In this document: piece after piece, positions 34,878 through 43,722 of the stretch
Layout: each line of letters begins with the position of its first letter
How positions within the stretch are numbered: position 1 is the first letter of the stretch
NCBI GenBank assembly: GCA_021793645.1
Contig: JAJYSJ010000010.1
Coordinates: 1-64,000 of the forward strand
DNA length: 64,000 nt
DNA from: Bacillota bacterium
GTDB taxonomy: Bacteria; Bacillota; Sulfobacillia; JAJZYS01; JAJYTV01
Direction: 5' to 3'
Position numbers and translations under genes: made by a program
Notes under the pieces: generated by a model
Database searches by the model: none
The model's input: only the letters and a program-made list of their open reading frames with translations
Told to the model about the DNA's origin: nothing

Positions 34878-36323
34878 ATGTCTTCAGAGGGCCGTGCCGC
34901 CGGGCTTGCGTCCGACGTACCCAGCACCGTTGCGCTGCTGCAGGCGGCGGCGGCGCAAGGGATCTGGAGCGACCCGCCCCTCACCGGCATCATGACCGCC
35001 CGCTTCGAAGAGGCGGCGATGGAGATCCTGGGAGAAGGCGAAGCGGAACTTTTCCGCCAGCTCGGCGGCGCGCAGCGTCGCAGCGTTGGCGGCATTCCCG
35101 CGTCCGATGGCCTGCGGCGGATTGCCCTGCATGAGCTGTGCATCGGCACGGCACTCGTCGCCCAGTCGCGCGCAAGCGGCAACCTGGACGTTTCGGAGGA
35201 ATCCGCGCGCATCGCGGTAGAGCAGATCCTGGGCTTTGCCGACCAAACCGGCGCGCAAGCCTTGGTCCATGTCTACTGGCTTCATGCGACATCGCTCAAT
35301 TACCGTGCGCTGCGCTACTATGGCGAAATGCGCATCGAGGACTTCACCTCGGGCCGACTGCACCGGCCCTGGTGCGACTGGCTCCTGACGGAGGAACTGC
35401 GCGCCGGACTGGCGCTCGAGGAGATCGAGCCGGTCTCGGGACGTCCGGGCGCGGTCCGGCTCACAGAGCGCGGCCTTGCCGTTACGAGCGCGCTCGAGGA
35501 GGACTTTCAAGCGGCCCGGGTGCAGCGCGCGCGCCGCATCCTGCGCGAGGGCTCTGTACGCAACCTCGCCACCGGCGCGCGCCTTGGCCTGCGGCGCACG
35601 TTCCCGGGCATCGTGGACTACTCGGAGGAGCTCGGCAGCGTCCTTGCCGGTCTGTTGCCGATGCGGCGGGCCATCGAGGTCGGGTCCGTATCGGGCGTGC
35701 TGGCGGGCTGGGCCGTCGACGGGCGCCTTGGGGACGCGGAGGCGATCTGCTGCGGCAGTTCGCAGGGGCGGCTGCTGCAGGTGCTCCACGACTACGGCGG
35801 GCGCGTGCAGATCGCACAATACCTCGCGGACGGCTCGCTGCCGTTCGCCGATGGCTCTGCGGACCTTGCGGTGCTGCCGGCGACGCCGCTGCGGATCTGG
35901 CTGCCGAGCGTGCTGGGCGAGGTGCGGCGCGTCCTCGGATTGGGCGGACACGTGATGCTGCTCACCTCGACCGGCTGGCTGGATGCGCTCCCGCTCGCTG
36001 TGCGCAGGGCGCTGCCGCAGTTCGCCGTGGACTTCCTTTCGCGAACAGACGCCGTGCGCCCGGCGGCGGCAGCGAGGGACGCGGGGTACGAGGTGCTGCT
36101 TGCCAAGTCTGTGCCGCTGCAGGGTGAAGTGACGTCCGGCGAGGGGCTCTACGCGCTGCTCGGGGAGACGGGACTGCTCGCCGAGATCGAGCGGACGCTG
36201 CCGATCGCCGAGGCGGAGCGCTGCGAGGACGAGGCGTTCGACGCCTGCGCTGCAGCGCTGCGTGCGGCGCACGGGCGGCTTCGCTTCGAACTCAGGCGCG
36301 AGACAGTGGTGGCGCGGCGCTAG
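34878..36323 (+). CDS. Unknown protein with C-terminal methyltransferase-like fold
   Basis: A 481-residue protein I do not recognise. Residues 1-190 are helix-rich with no known motif. The middle has an Arg-rich helix (RVQRARRILREGSVRNLATGARLGLRR). The last 230 residues look like a class I SAM methyltransferase: AIEVGSVSGVLAGWAV (motif I position, but without the normal GxGxG), SLPFADGSADLAVLP, and LGEVRRVLGLGGHVMLLTST (the R-x-L-x-x-G-G strand). It starts with ATG 34878, 6 nt after the yqeY stop, so it is part of the rpsU-yqeY unit. It may be a methyltransferase that has lost cofactor binding. A strong terminator follows. Confidence 0.5.
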   Translation: MSSEGRAAGLASDVPSTVALLQAAAAQGIWSDPPLTGIMTARFEEAAMEILGEGEAELFRQLGGAQRRSVGGIPASDGLRRIALHELCIGTALVAQSRASGNLDVSEESARIAVEQILGFADQTGAQALVHVYWLHATSLNYRALRYYGEMRIEDFTSGRLHRPWCDWLLTEELRAGLALEEIEPVSGRPGAVRLTERGLAVTSALEEDFQAARVQRARRILREGSVRNLATGARLGLRRTFPGIVDYSEELGSVLAGLLPMRRAIEVGSVSGVLAGWAVDGRLGDAEAICCGSSQGRLLQVLHDYGGRVQIAQYLADGSLPFADGSADLAVLPATPLRIWLPSVLGEVRRVLGLGGHVMLLTSTGWLDALPLAVRRALPQFAVDFLSRTDAVRPAAAARDAGYEVLLAKSVPLQGEVTSGEGLYALLGETGLLAEIERTLPIAEAERCEDEAFDACAAALRAAHGRLRFELRRETVVARR

Positions 36324-36378
36324 TCCATCGAACGCCCAGACAGAGGGTGGCTGGCCTTTTTCTTCTACGCCTTCCCCC

Positions 36379-36427
36379 AAAGGGGGTGGGGCGGCCTTCG
36401 TCCGAAGGACCGCCCCACCCCCTTTTT
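36379..36427. terminator. Strong intrinsic terminator
   Basis: AAAGGGGGTGGGGCGG (36379-36394) pairs with 36410-36425, and the inner CCTTCG/CGAAGG adds six more pairs. It is followed by TTTTT. On the reverse strand it can end the DUF5069 gene, whose stop is 12 bp away. Confidence 0.92.
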
Positions 36428-36438
36428 CGTGCTCTGCG

Positions 36439-36879
36439 CTAGTCCTTGATCAGGTAGCGATGGAACTCCGCCCAGTCGTCGAGCTGGTTCAGCGCGGCGC
36501 CCGCGCGCACGTCCTCGTCGCCGGTATATCCGACGCTCTCGAGGATCTGCCGCCGGCGCTCCTCGGGGAACTCGCGGCCGAGGATGTAGTCGTTGACGCT
36601 CTGGATCTTGTCCTGCGGCACACTCCCGCCGAGTTCCTTCGTCACCCATGCCTCGAACTGGGGGTAGGTCGGCAGGCCGTCGAGGAAGGCGAGCACGCGC
36701 TCGCGGTCAAGGCCGAGGCCCTCCAGCACGACACGGTCAAAGCCCTGGCCGCAGGCGGAGTAGCCTTCGGGCAGAAGGCCCTTCTTGTCGAGAAGCACCT
36801 TGGACCATAGACGCGGAAGCTGGACGACGCCGAGCGGTCCCTTCGCGGCGACCGGGGCAACGGGTGGAACCTTCTGCAT
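36439..36879 (-). CDS. DUF5069-like protein
   Basis: A 146-residue soluble protein resembling DUF5069: LPRLWSKVLLDKKGLLPEGYSACGQGFDRVVLEGLGLDRERVLAFLDG, then PQFEAWVTKELGG and DDWAEFHRYLIKD. Members are small helical proteins of unknown function. ATG 36879 follows a GGGAGGG in CCCGGGAGGGATTCC. No partner is evident; it lies 30 nt downstream of the XRE regulator gene and is probably cotranscribed. Confidence 0.65.
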   Translation of the reverse strand: MQKVPPVAPVAAKGPLGVVQLPRLWSKVLLDKKGLLPEGYSACGQGFDRVVLEGLGLDRERVLAFLDGLPTYPQFEAWVTKELGGSVPQDKIQSVNDYILGREFPEERRRQILESVGYTGDEDVRAGAALNQLDDWAEFHRYLIKD

Positions 36880-36909
36880 ATGGAATCCCTCCCGGGTAGA
36901 TTTCGCGGG

Positions 36910-37518
36910 TCACTCCGATGCGTTACGCAGGCGCTCAGGGCGCAGGCAGAAGCGCAGCGGACGGTGGGTCACGGCCTGAAGGATGCCCTCGCGGGCCATC
37001 TCCTGCGTCTCGCGCAGAATCAGGTGCTCAGGGACGCCGGAGAGCGGCGCGAGCGACTGCAGTTCCTTCAGGGAGAAGGCGCCGCCCTGCGCGAGAACGC
37101 CCTGAAGCGTACGGCGCAGTTCGGCTGCAGTCGCGGGCGTGCGCCCCGTCGGCGTGGCGCTGGCTGCGGCCAGTCCGCCTTGCACCCGCAAGAGCGCGAT
37201 GTGGTTGAGTCCCGCGTGGAGGAACTCGCGCTCCAAGGGGTTCAGCTCGCTGGTCGCGACGATATCGTACAGGTCGGCGAGCGACGCGTGCGCCGTAGAA
37301 CCGAAGCCGAGCAGCGCCGCGGGGGGCACGTCCAGCACTTCGGCGAGTTGGAAGAGCGCGCGCAGGTTCATCCGGCGCCCGTCTTCGAAATCCTTGAGGC
37401 TCGCCATCGAGAGCTGATAGCCGCGCTGGCGCATCCGCTCGAAGACCTCGCGACGGCTCAAGGACGCATTCCGGCGCACAGCGCGCAGCCGCTCGCCGAT
37501 CATTTGATAGTGGTCCAA
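36910..37518 (-). CDS. XRE-family transcriptional regulator
   Basis: A 202-residue regulator. The N-terminal Cro/CI helix-turn-helix is clear (MIGERLRAVRRNASLSRREVFERMRQRGYQLSMASLKDFEDGRRMNL, split here only for description) with the usual L-A-x-x-L-D-V-P-P-A-A-L-L helix after it. The C-terminal 110 residues have no named domain. TTG 37518 is used because GGAGG lies 7 nt before it. It stands upstream of the DUF5069 gene and divergent from yqfC. Autoregulation is likely but no operator was identified. Confidence 0.78.
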   Translation of the reverse strand: MDHYQMIGERLRAVRRNASLSRREVFERMRQRGYQLSMASLKDFEDGRRMNLRALFQLAEVLDVPPAALLGFGSTAHASLADLYDIVATSELNPLEREFLHAGLNHIALLRVQGGLAAASATPTGRTPATAAELRRTLQGVLAQGGAFSLKELQSLAPLSGVPEHLILRETQEMAREGILQAVTHRPLRFCLRPERLRNASE

Positions 37519-37638
37519 TGCCCCACCTCCGCCCCATTCATTGTCAATTCTAGCGCAGGGGCCGCCCGTCCTGCTGCCGCATCGGTCCGCCTGGGGGGGC
37601 ATACCGTTGAGGGCAGAGGCGAAAGGGGGGCGGCGTCG

Positions 37639-37908
37639 TTGGCGGACCTGCGAGATGCCTTGAGCCGCTGGCTGGACCTGCCGGAGGACGTGACGCTCGA
37701 CCTGCCGCGGCTGCGCATGCTTGGCGACCTGCAGGTGCTGGTCGAGAACCACCAGGGGGTGCGCTCCTTCCACGAGGACGAGGCGGTCGTGGCGACGAAG
37801 ATCGGGGACCTGCTGATCTGGGGAGCGGAACTGCGGGTCGGGGCGGTCTCGGAGGACGCCGTGATCGTCACGGGACGCATCGAAGGGCTGCGCTACCGCC
37901 GTGGCTGA
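37639..37908 (+). CDS. yqfC: Sporulation protein YqfC
   Basis: An 89-residue protein matching YqfC: LSRWLDLPEDVTLDLPRLRMLGDLQVLVENHQGVRSF and the tail RIEGLRYR. In Bacillus it is made in the mother cell under sigma-E with YqfD. TTG 37639 follows a GGGGGG tract. It overlaps yqfD by 8 nt. Confidence 0.88.
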   Translation: MADLRDALSRWLDLPEDVTLDLPRLRMLGDLQVLVENHQGVRSFHEDEAVVATKIGDLLIWGAELRVGAVSEDAVIVTGRIEGLRYRRG

Positions 37909-39025
37909 AGGGATCTGGCTGCGTCTGCGCTTCTCCGGGCGCCAGAGCGCGTTCTTTCAGGCCGCGCAGGAGGCCTCTGTAAAGGCACGTCGGCTGCGCG
38001 CCCGCGGTGACGCGCTCGATTTCGAACTGCCGGTGGGTGACGTGCTGCGGCTGCGCCGCACGCTGCGCGGTCAGGGCGGCCGGCTGGAGGTGCTGGGGCA
38101 CGGGGGCTGGCCACTGGCGCTGCGGGCGCTGCGGCGCAGGCCCTGGCGGATTCTTCTGCCGGTACTATCGGTGTCGCTGTACTTCGCCGCGGCCAGCGTC
38201 GTCTGGCAGGTGCAGGTGGTCGGTCCGAAGGGCGTCCCGGTGCAGCGGCTGCTCAAGGCGGCGCAGGCGGACGGGCTCGCGCCCGGCCGGTACCGCTTTG
38301 CCATTCACCCGCGGGCACTGGGGCTCCAATTGCAGAACCAGGTCTCCGGCCTGATCTTCTGCACCGTACGCATCGACGGCGTGCGCGCCTTCATTTATGC
38401 GGCGCCGCAGCTGCAGCTCCCGAAGGCGCCGGAGCCGCCGTCCTACGGGCCGATCACGGCCGGCGAAGCGGGCTATGTGACGCGGGTCGTCGTGGAGCGC
38501 GGCGTGCCGGCGGTCAAGGCGGGGGAGACGGTGCTGCCCGGGCAGCCCCTCATCCTGACCAGGGAGGGCGAGGCGCGCGGCGAGGTGTTCGCCCGGGTCT
38601 GGCGCACCTACACCTATTCCCTCTCCCTCGAGGAGAAGCGCTTCTTCGCCACGGGCAAGTCGGCCCAGCGCTGGTATATCCGTCTGCCGTGGGGGCGAAA
38701 ATGGGCGCCGCAGGGCCAATCGGCACCGTTCCCGCACACCCGCGTCATCAGCCGCTCGTGGAGGATTCCCTGGCTGTCCGTCGAACTCACGCGTAGTACA
38801 TATGTCGAATTGCGCACTGTAAACCTGACCGTGCGCCCGGCGTATGCTAAGGCGCGGGCAGAGCAGATGGCGCTGGTGGCGCTCTCTTCGGCGTTGCCGA
38901 AGGCGAAGGTCCTTCTCGTGCAGATGCAGGACACGCGACAGGGAACGATCCTTGTGGTGCGGGTGCGCGTCGAGGCGGAGACCGATATCGCGCGGGCCGC
39001 GACAGGGGGCAGAACCCAGGATTGA
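37901..39025 (+). CDS. yqfD: Sporulation protein YqfD
   Basis: A 374-residue membrane protein of the YqfD family (stage IV sporulation). The N-terminal RNA-binding-like domain (WLRLRFSGRQSAFFQAAQEA) precedes one membrane helix (ILLPVLSVSLYFAAASVVWQVQVVG). After that comes a large outer domain with ERGVPAVKAGETVLPGQPLILT, a biotinyl-lipoyl-like fold typical of the family. GTG 37901 overlaps yqfC, and the stop overlaps phoH by 4 nt. It is required for efficient sporulation in Bacillus; its role here is inferred. Confidence 0.9.
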   Translation: MAEGIWLRLRFSGRQSAFFQAAQEASVKARRLRARGDALDFELPVGDVLRLRRTLRGQGGRLEVLGHGGWPLALRALRRRPWRILLPVLSVSLYFAAASVVWQVQVVGPKGVPVQRLLKAAQADGLAPGRYRFAIHPRALGLQLQNQVSGLIFCTVRIDGVRAFIYAAPQLQLPKAPEPPSYGPITAGEAGYVTRVVVERGVPAVKAGETVLPGQPLILTREGEARGEVFARVWRTYTYSLSLEEKRFFATGKSAQRWYIRLPWGRKWAPQGQSAPFPHTRVISRSWRIPWLSVELTRSTYVELRTVNLTVRPAYAKARAEQMALVALSSALPKAKVLLVQMQDTRQGTILVVRVRVEAETDIARAATGGRTQD

Positions 39026-39975
39026 CTGAACGCAAATTCGAAAGTCGCTTCGAGGTGCCCGACAACCGGACGGCCGAGCTTCTCTTCGGCCACCTGGATG
39101 AGAACCTGCGGGCGATCGAGGCGGCATTCCCCGTTGAAATCGTCAGTCGCGGCAATACGCTCCTGCTCTCCGGTGAGGAGAGCGATCGCGAGGCCGTACT
39201 GCGTGTCCTTGGAGAACTGCTGGAGGAAGTGGGCCGGTCCGAACTGAGGCCTGGCGATGTGCGCCAGGCGATCCGCAGCGCGCGCCGCGACGGGGGATTT
39301 GAGCCCTCCGAGGCGATCGTCCTGACGACGCGCGGGCGGGGGATCCGGCCAAAGACGCCGGGGCAGAAGGCCTATGTCGAGGGCGTCCGCACGCATGACA
39401 TCGCGTTCGGCATCGGGCCGGCGGGCACCGGCAAGACCTATCTTGCCATGGCGATGGCGGTCGCGGCGCTGAAGGCGCGGCAGGTGCAGCGCATCATCCT
39501 GACCCGTCCGGCCGTCGAAGCGGGCGAGAAGCTCGGCTTTCTGCCCGGGGATCTGAAGGACAAGGTCGACCCGTACCTGCGGCCGCTCTACGATGCGCTC
39601 TTCGACATCCTCGGCATGGAGCAGGTGGAGCGGCTGCGCGAGCGCTCCGTGCTGGAGGTCGCTCCGCTCGCGTACATGCGCGGGCGCACGCTGGACGACT
39701 CGTTCATCATCCTCGACGAGGCGCAGAACACGACCCCGGAGCAGATGAAGATGTTCCTGACGCGCATGGGCTTCGGCTCGAAGTGCGTCGTGACGGGAGA
39801 CGTGACGCAGGTGGACCTGCCGCGCGGGCAGTTCTCCGGGCTGCAGGAGGCGTCCGATCTGCTATCCGGAATCGAGGGCATCGCGTTCGTCTATCTGGAC
39901 GACCGCGACGTCGTGCGCCATGAACTGGTGCAGAAGATCATCCTGGCCTACGAACGGCAGTCCCGCGAGCCATAA
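39022..39975 (+). CDS. phoH: PhoH-family ATPase / RNA-binding protein
   Basis: A 317-residue PhoH-like NTPase (YqfE/YbeZ group). It has an N-terminal KH-like segment, Walker A in IGPAGTGKTYLA, Walker B in FIILDEAQNTTPEQ, and VVTGDVTQVDLPRGQFSGL. It works with YbeY in ribosome and RNA metabolism in many bacteria; ybeY lies two genes downstream. TTG 39022 overlaps the yqfD stop (TTGA), so the two are translationally coupled. Confidence 0.93.
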   Translation: MTERKFESRFEVPDNRTAELLFGHLDENLRAIEAAFPVEIVSRGNTLLLSGEESDREAVLRVLGELLEEVGRSELRPGDVRQAIRSARRDGGFEPSEAIVLTTRGRGIRPKTPGQKAYVEGVRTHDIAFGIGPAGTGKTYLAMAMAVAALKARQVQRIILTRPAVEAGEKLGFLPGDLKDKVDPYLRPLYDALFDILGMEQVERLRERSVLEVAPLAYMRGRTLDDSFIILDEAQNTTPEQMKMFLTRMGFGSKCVVTGDVTQVDLPRGQFSGLQEASDLLSGIEGIAFVYLDDRDVVRHELVQKIILAYERQSREP

Positions 39976-39992
39976 CGCGAGGGGGTGCCCCG

Positions 39993-42065
39993 ATGACGCG
40001 CAGGCTACAAGACCTTTACTACGCGGTCGGACCGCGGCGGCTCCTCGCGCTGGGACTCGCGTTCGTCGCCATCAGCCTCATCCTCTTCACCGGCCTCTTT
40101 ACAAGCCAGGTATCCTTGCGGGCGGGACAGTCCTCGCCGCGCGACATCTACGCGCCCAGGCGGGAAGTGAACCAACCGCTCTACGAGGCCCTGCGCCAGC
40201 AGGCATCGCGTTCCGTGAAGCCCGTCTACGTGACCGACCAGACGGCAACGGCACAGATGCAGCAGAAGATCCAGCGGATCTTTACGTCCGTCACGCAGAT
40301 GCAGTCGTCGCTCCCGGCCAACGCGTCGGCAAACGCGATGCAGGCCGCCTGGACGGAGCAGGTCGGTCTCAGCCTGCCGCAGGCGGACGTCGTACAGATC
40401 CTGAAGCTCAAGGCGTCGGACCTCGGCAACCTCGATCGCCTGGCGACGGCGGTCGCGTCCCACGTCCTGGCGCAAGCGAACTATCAAGTGGGTCAGCTCA
40501 CGTCGCAACGCGACGCCCTGGCGCTGGGAGTGGAGTCGCTCGGGCTGCCCCAGGCCGCGGAAACCTACTTCCTTACCGCCGTAGAGCGCGCATCCGCGAC
40601 GCCCAACATGCGGGTGAGCAAGACAGAGACTGCGCGCGCCGTGCAGCAGGCGCTTGCGTCGGTGCCGCAGCCGATCGTCGACCAGGGCCAGCTGATCGTG
40701 GCCCGGGGCCAGAGGGTGACGCTGCCTGACCTGCAGCTGCTCCGTCAGTACGGCCTGCTGCACGGGCAGAGCAATTGGCCGGCGGCCGCGGGCGCCGTGC
40801 TGATGGCGCTCGGCGCGCTCGGTGCGCTGCTCGCCTACGTCTACCGCTTCTTCCGCCAGGGGGTCGCCGACGAGCGCCACCTTAACCTCCTGCTCTCCGT
40901 CTTCGTCGGCGAGCTTCTCCTCGCGCGCCTCACGTTGCTCGTCTCGCCGGACCTCATCCCGCTCGCAGCGATGTCGGTGCTGCTGGCGATGCTCTATGAC
41001 GCGCGGATAGGGCTCGGCGTGGCGATCATCACCGCGCTCCTTCTCGAGGCCGCATTCGGCATCGACCCGCAGGCGGGCGTCGTGCTGGCGGCCCAGGCGT
41101 TCGTGGGAGCGCTCGCCGTACAGCGGCTTTCGGACCGCAGCCAACTGCTGCAGGCAGCCCTCTACATCGCCGTGACGGGCCTGATCGTGAACGGGACATT
41201 GCTCTTGGCGAGCGCGCCCTACGCACCCGCGCCAGACTTCTGGGGCAACATGGGCTGGATCCTTGTGAATTCCGCGCTCTCCGTGGCATTCGCGCTCGCG
41301 GCAGCGCCGCTCTTCGAGAACTCGTTCGGGGTGCTCACAAGCCTTCGGCTGCTCGAACTCTCGGCTCCGAACCAGCCGCTCTTGCGGCGCCTGCTGCTCG
41401 AGGCGCCGGGCACCTACTACCACTCCCTGGTCGTCTCGAACCTCGCGGGAGCGGGCTGCGACGCGATCGGTGCGCAGAGCCTTCTCGCGCGCGTCGGCGC
41501 CTTCTACCACGACATCGGCAAGCTGCGCCGGCCCTACTTTTTCATCGACAACCAGACCGACATGGAGAACCCGCACGACAAGCTCTCTCCGATGCTCTCG
41601 ACGCTGGTGATTACGGCGCACGTCAAGGACGGCCTCGAGATGGCGAAGGAGTACAGGCTGCCGAAGGAGCTGTGGCAGTTCATCGGGGAGCACCACGGCA
41701 CCACGCTTGTGCAGTACTTCTACCAGAAGGCGGTCGAGCACCATCCGGAGACCCCGCCGCGGGAGGAGGACTTCCGCTACGAGGGGCCGAAGCCGCAGAG
41801 TCGGGAGACGGCCGTCCTGATGCTGGCGGACACCTGCGAAGCGGCGGTGCGGGCGATGCGCGGACGCACGACGCAAGGCGTCGAAGCGACCGTGCGCCGG
41901 CTTGTGCACGAACGGCTCGCGGACGGACAGTTGGACGAGTCGGACCTCACGCTGCGGGATCTCGACCTCATTTCGAAGGCGTTCGTGCGCGTGCTGGGTG
42001 CGGTGCACCACACGCGGGTCGAATACCCGGAGGGCCTCGAGGAACTCCTGCGGCGCCAACGCTAG
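39993..42065 (+). CDS. pgpH: 7TM-HD cyclic-di-AMP phosphodiesterase PgpH
   Basis: A 690-residue membrane enzyme of the 7TMR-HDED family (YqfF). An N-terminal anchor (LLALGLAFVAISLILFTGLF) is followed by an extracellular domain (to about residue 265), seven membrane helices (about 265-455), and a cytoplasmic HD domain: TYYHSLVVSNLAGAG, FYHDIGKLRRPYFFIDNQ, ITAHVKDG, IGEHHGTTLVQYFY. The HD metal residues are intact, so it should hydrolyse c-di-AMP to pApA. ATG 39993 follows GAGGGGG. The gene order phoH-pgpH-ybeY-dgkA is conserved in Bacillota. Confidence 0.93.
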   Translation: MTRRLQDLYYAVGPRRLLALGLAFVAISLILFTGLFTSQVSLRAGQSSPRDIYAPRREVNQPLYEALRQQASRSVKPVYVTDQTATAQMQQKIQRIFTSVTQMQSSLPANASANAMQAAWTEQVGLSLPQADVVQILKLKASDLGNLDRLATAVASHVLAQANYQVGQLTSQRDALALGVESLGLPQAAETYFLTAVERASATPNMRVSKTETARAVQQALASVPQPIVDQGQLIVARGQRVTLPDLQLLRQYGLLHGQSNWPAAAGAVLMALGALGALLAYVYRFFRQGVADERHLNLLLSVFVGELLLARLTLLVSPDLIPLAAMSVLLAMLYDARIGLGVAIITALLLEAAFGIDPQAGVVLAAQAFVGALAVQRLSDRSQLLQAALYIAVTGLIVNGTLLLASAPYAPAPDFWGNMGWILVNSALSVAFALAAAPLFENSFGVLTSLRLLELSAPNQPLLRRLLLEAPGTYYHSLVVSNLAGAGCDAIGAQSLLARVGAFYHDIGKLRRPYFFIDNQTDMENPHDKLSPMLSTLVITAHVKDGLEMAKEYRLPKELWQFIGEHHGTTLVQYFYQKAVEHHPETPPREEDFRYEGPKPQSRETAVLMLADTCEAAVRAMRGRTTQGVEATVRRLVHERLADGQLDESDLTLRDLDLISKAFVRVLGAVHHTRVEYPEGLEELLRRQR

Positions 42066-42114
42066 CCGATGAGCATCTGGCAGAGGAGGGAGCGCCCCTT
42101 GGGGGCGCGCTAGG

Positions 42115-42555
42115 GTGGTCGAGATCGCGGTGCGCCAGGACGAAGTAGTCCTCGACAGCGCACTCCTGCGGGGCGTCGAAATGGCGATCGAGCGCTGCCT
42201 GGAGCAGCAGGAACTTGCGGGCTCCGAAGTGTCGCTCTCGATCGTCGGCGATCGTGAGCAGCATGCACTCAACCTGCAGTACCGGGGCGTCGATCGAACG
42301 ACGGACGTCCTGAGCTTCCCGATGGAGGAAGAGCGGCCCAAGGAGCCTGGCCTTCTGGGCGACATCGTCATCTCCGCGCCGCAGGCCAAGCGTCAGGCCG
42401 GGGAATACGGCCATTCGCTGCAGCGCGAGATGGCCTTTCTTGCCGTCCACGGCACGCTGCACCTGCTCGGCTATGACCACGAGACCCCGGCGGACGACGA
42501 GGAGATGCAGCGCCTGCAGGAGGAAGTGCTCGGCTTTTTGGGCATCACGCGCTGA
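42115..42555 (+). CDS. ybeY: Endoribonuclease YbeY
   Basis: A 146-residue zinc-dependent RNase involved in 16S rRNA maturation and 70S quality control. The zinc motif HGTLHLLGYDHE is complete, and RTTDVLSFPM and LLGDIVIS are standard. GTG 42115 is the likely start. Its stop overlaps the dgkA start by 1 nt (TGATG). Confidence 0.93.
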   Translation: MVEIAVRQDEVVLDSALLRGVEMAIERCLEQQELAGSEVSLSIVGDREQHALNLQYRGVDRTTDVLSFPMEEERPKEPGLLGDIVISAPQAKRQAGEYGHSLQREMAFLAVHGTLHLLGYDHETPADDEEMQRLQEEVLGFLGITR

Positions 42556-42998
42556 TGCGGCCGCGCGCCTTCCGCTTCGCCTGGCGCGGCGTCCTGCGGA
42601 CGTTCCGCGAGGAGGCGAACTTCCGCGTCCACCTGATCGTCGCGGAAGCAATCCTCTACCTCGCGTTTGTCGAGCGGGCGAGCGCCACTTCCTGGGCAAT
42701 CCTGTCTCTTGCGGTGGGCCTCGTTGTGGCCCTCGAGCTGTTGAATACCGCTGTGGAGCGCGCGGTGGATCTCGGGACGCAGGGCAAGCACCTGCCGCTC
42801 GCGGCCGCGGCGAAGGATGCTTCGGCCGGCGCGGTGCTCGCGGGATCTCTTTCGGCGGCTGCCGTCGGCTTTGCGCTCCTTTGGGCGCACCTCGGGATGC
42901 TCGCGCAGATCTTCCGTGTTCCTGTAGACTACGTCGGCCTTGCGGCGCTGGCGGTGCTCGTCGTCCTGACGCTGCGCCCGCCGCTCAAGAAGGAGTAG
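42555..42998 (+). CDS. dgkA: Diacylglycerol / undecaprenol kinase
   Basis: A 147-residue membrane kinase of the DgkA family, with three to four helices. The signature ALELLNTAVERAVDLGTQGKHLPLAAAAKDASAGAV includes the catalytic Glu and the metal-binding EXXNTAxE. In Bacillota the enzyme phosphorylates undecaprenol. The C-terminal extension has an extra hydrophobic segment (LAALAVLVVLTLRP). ATG 42555 overlaps ybeY. The cdd and era genes normally follow but recO comes next. Confidence 0.9.
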   Translation: MRPRAFRFAWRGVLRTFREEANFRVHLIVAEAILYLAFVERASATSWAILSLAVGLVVALELLNTAVERAVDLGTQGKHLPLAAAAKDASAGAVLAGSLSAAAVGFALLWAHLGMLAQIFRVPVDYVGLAALAVLVVLTLRPPLKKE

Positions 42999-43004
42999 CA
43001 GGGG

Positions 43005-43718
43005 ATGCCCGGCTATCATGAGGTCCAAGGCATTGTCCTTCGCGTACAGGAACACCGCGAGGCGGACCGCCGCGTCACGCTTCTCACGCCCGAGGGGCGG
43101 GTTCAGGCGCGCGCTCCGGGGGCGCGCAAGGCGAAGAGCCGGCTGGGAAGCATCCTGCAGCCGGCTGCAGTCGTGCAGGTGACACTCTATGCGCTTGGGC
43201 GCATGCCGACGATCACCGGTGCGTCGTCGATCGAGGCGTTCAGGCCGCTGCAGGAGGACCTTCTGCGGCTGTCTGCCGCGCAGGTGCTGCTGGAGATCTG
43301 CGATGTGACAGTGGGCGAAGAGGACGCGGTACGCCCGTTTCTGGCGCTTGCGAAGGCGCTGCGGCGGCTGAGCGAGGCCGAGGACCCGGCGGCGGCGTGG
43401 CTTCTTGGGGAACTGGAGCTGCTGTCGGCGTACGGCTGGGGACTGCAGCTCGAGCGGTGTGCTTCGTGCGGAGGGGAACTGGCACCTCCGCTGCGGTATC
43501 CAGTCGATTTGGGCGGTTTCGTGTGCAAGCGGTGTGCCGCGGAGGGTGGCGTGAACGCCTCGGCGGAGGCGGTGTCTGCCTTAAGGTCGGTTGTGCGAGG
43601 AGAGAACCAGGAGACAGGTGCTTCCGACGCGAGGCAATTGCTGCATCTGACATGGCAGGCGCACCTCGAGGGACAATTGCGATCCGTGGCTTTTGCGGAG
43701 TCAGTATTTGGCCGTTGA
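43005..43718 (+). CDS. recO: DNA repair protein RecO
   Basis: A 237-residue recombination mediator that loads RecA with RecR. It has an OB fold at the N-terminus (HEVQGIVLRVQEHREADRRVTLLTPEGR), a helical centre, and a zinc-ribbon CASCGGELAPPL with VCKRC. ATG 43005 lies 6 nt after the dgkA stop. It ends an operon-like run; the following genes are convergent. The era gene, normally directly upstream, is not here. Confidence 0.92.
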   Translation: MPGYHEVQGIVLRVQEHREADRRVTLLTPEGRVQARAPGARKAKSRLGSILQPAAVVQVTLYALGRMPTITGASSIEAFRPLQEDLLRLSAAQVLLEICDVTVGEEDAVRPFLALAKALRRLSEAEDPAAAWLLGELELLSAYGWGLQLERCASCGGELAPPLRYPVDLGGFVCKRCAAEGGVNASAEAVSALRSVVRGENQETGASDARQLLHLTWQAHLEGQLRSVAFAESVFGR

Positions 43719-43722
43719 CTGC

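Noticed and set aside
38165..42389. Very long reverse-strand open frames opposite yqfD and pgpH
   Set aside because: They are shadows of high-GC codon use in genes with clear family membership on the forward strand; no motifs or ribosome binding sites.
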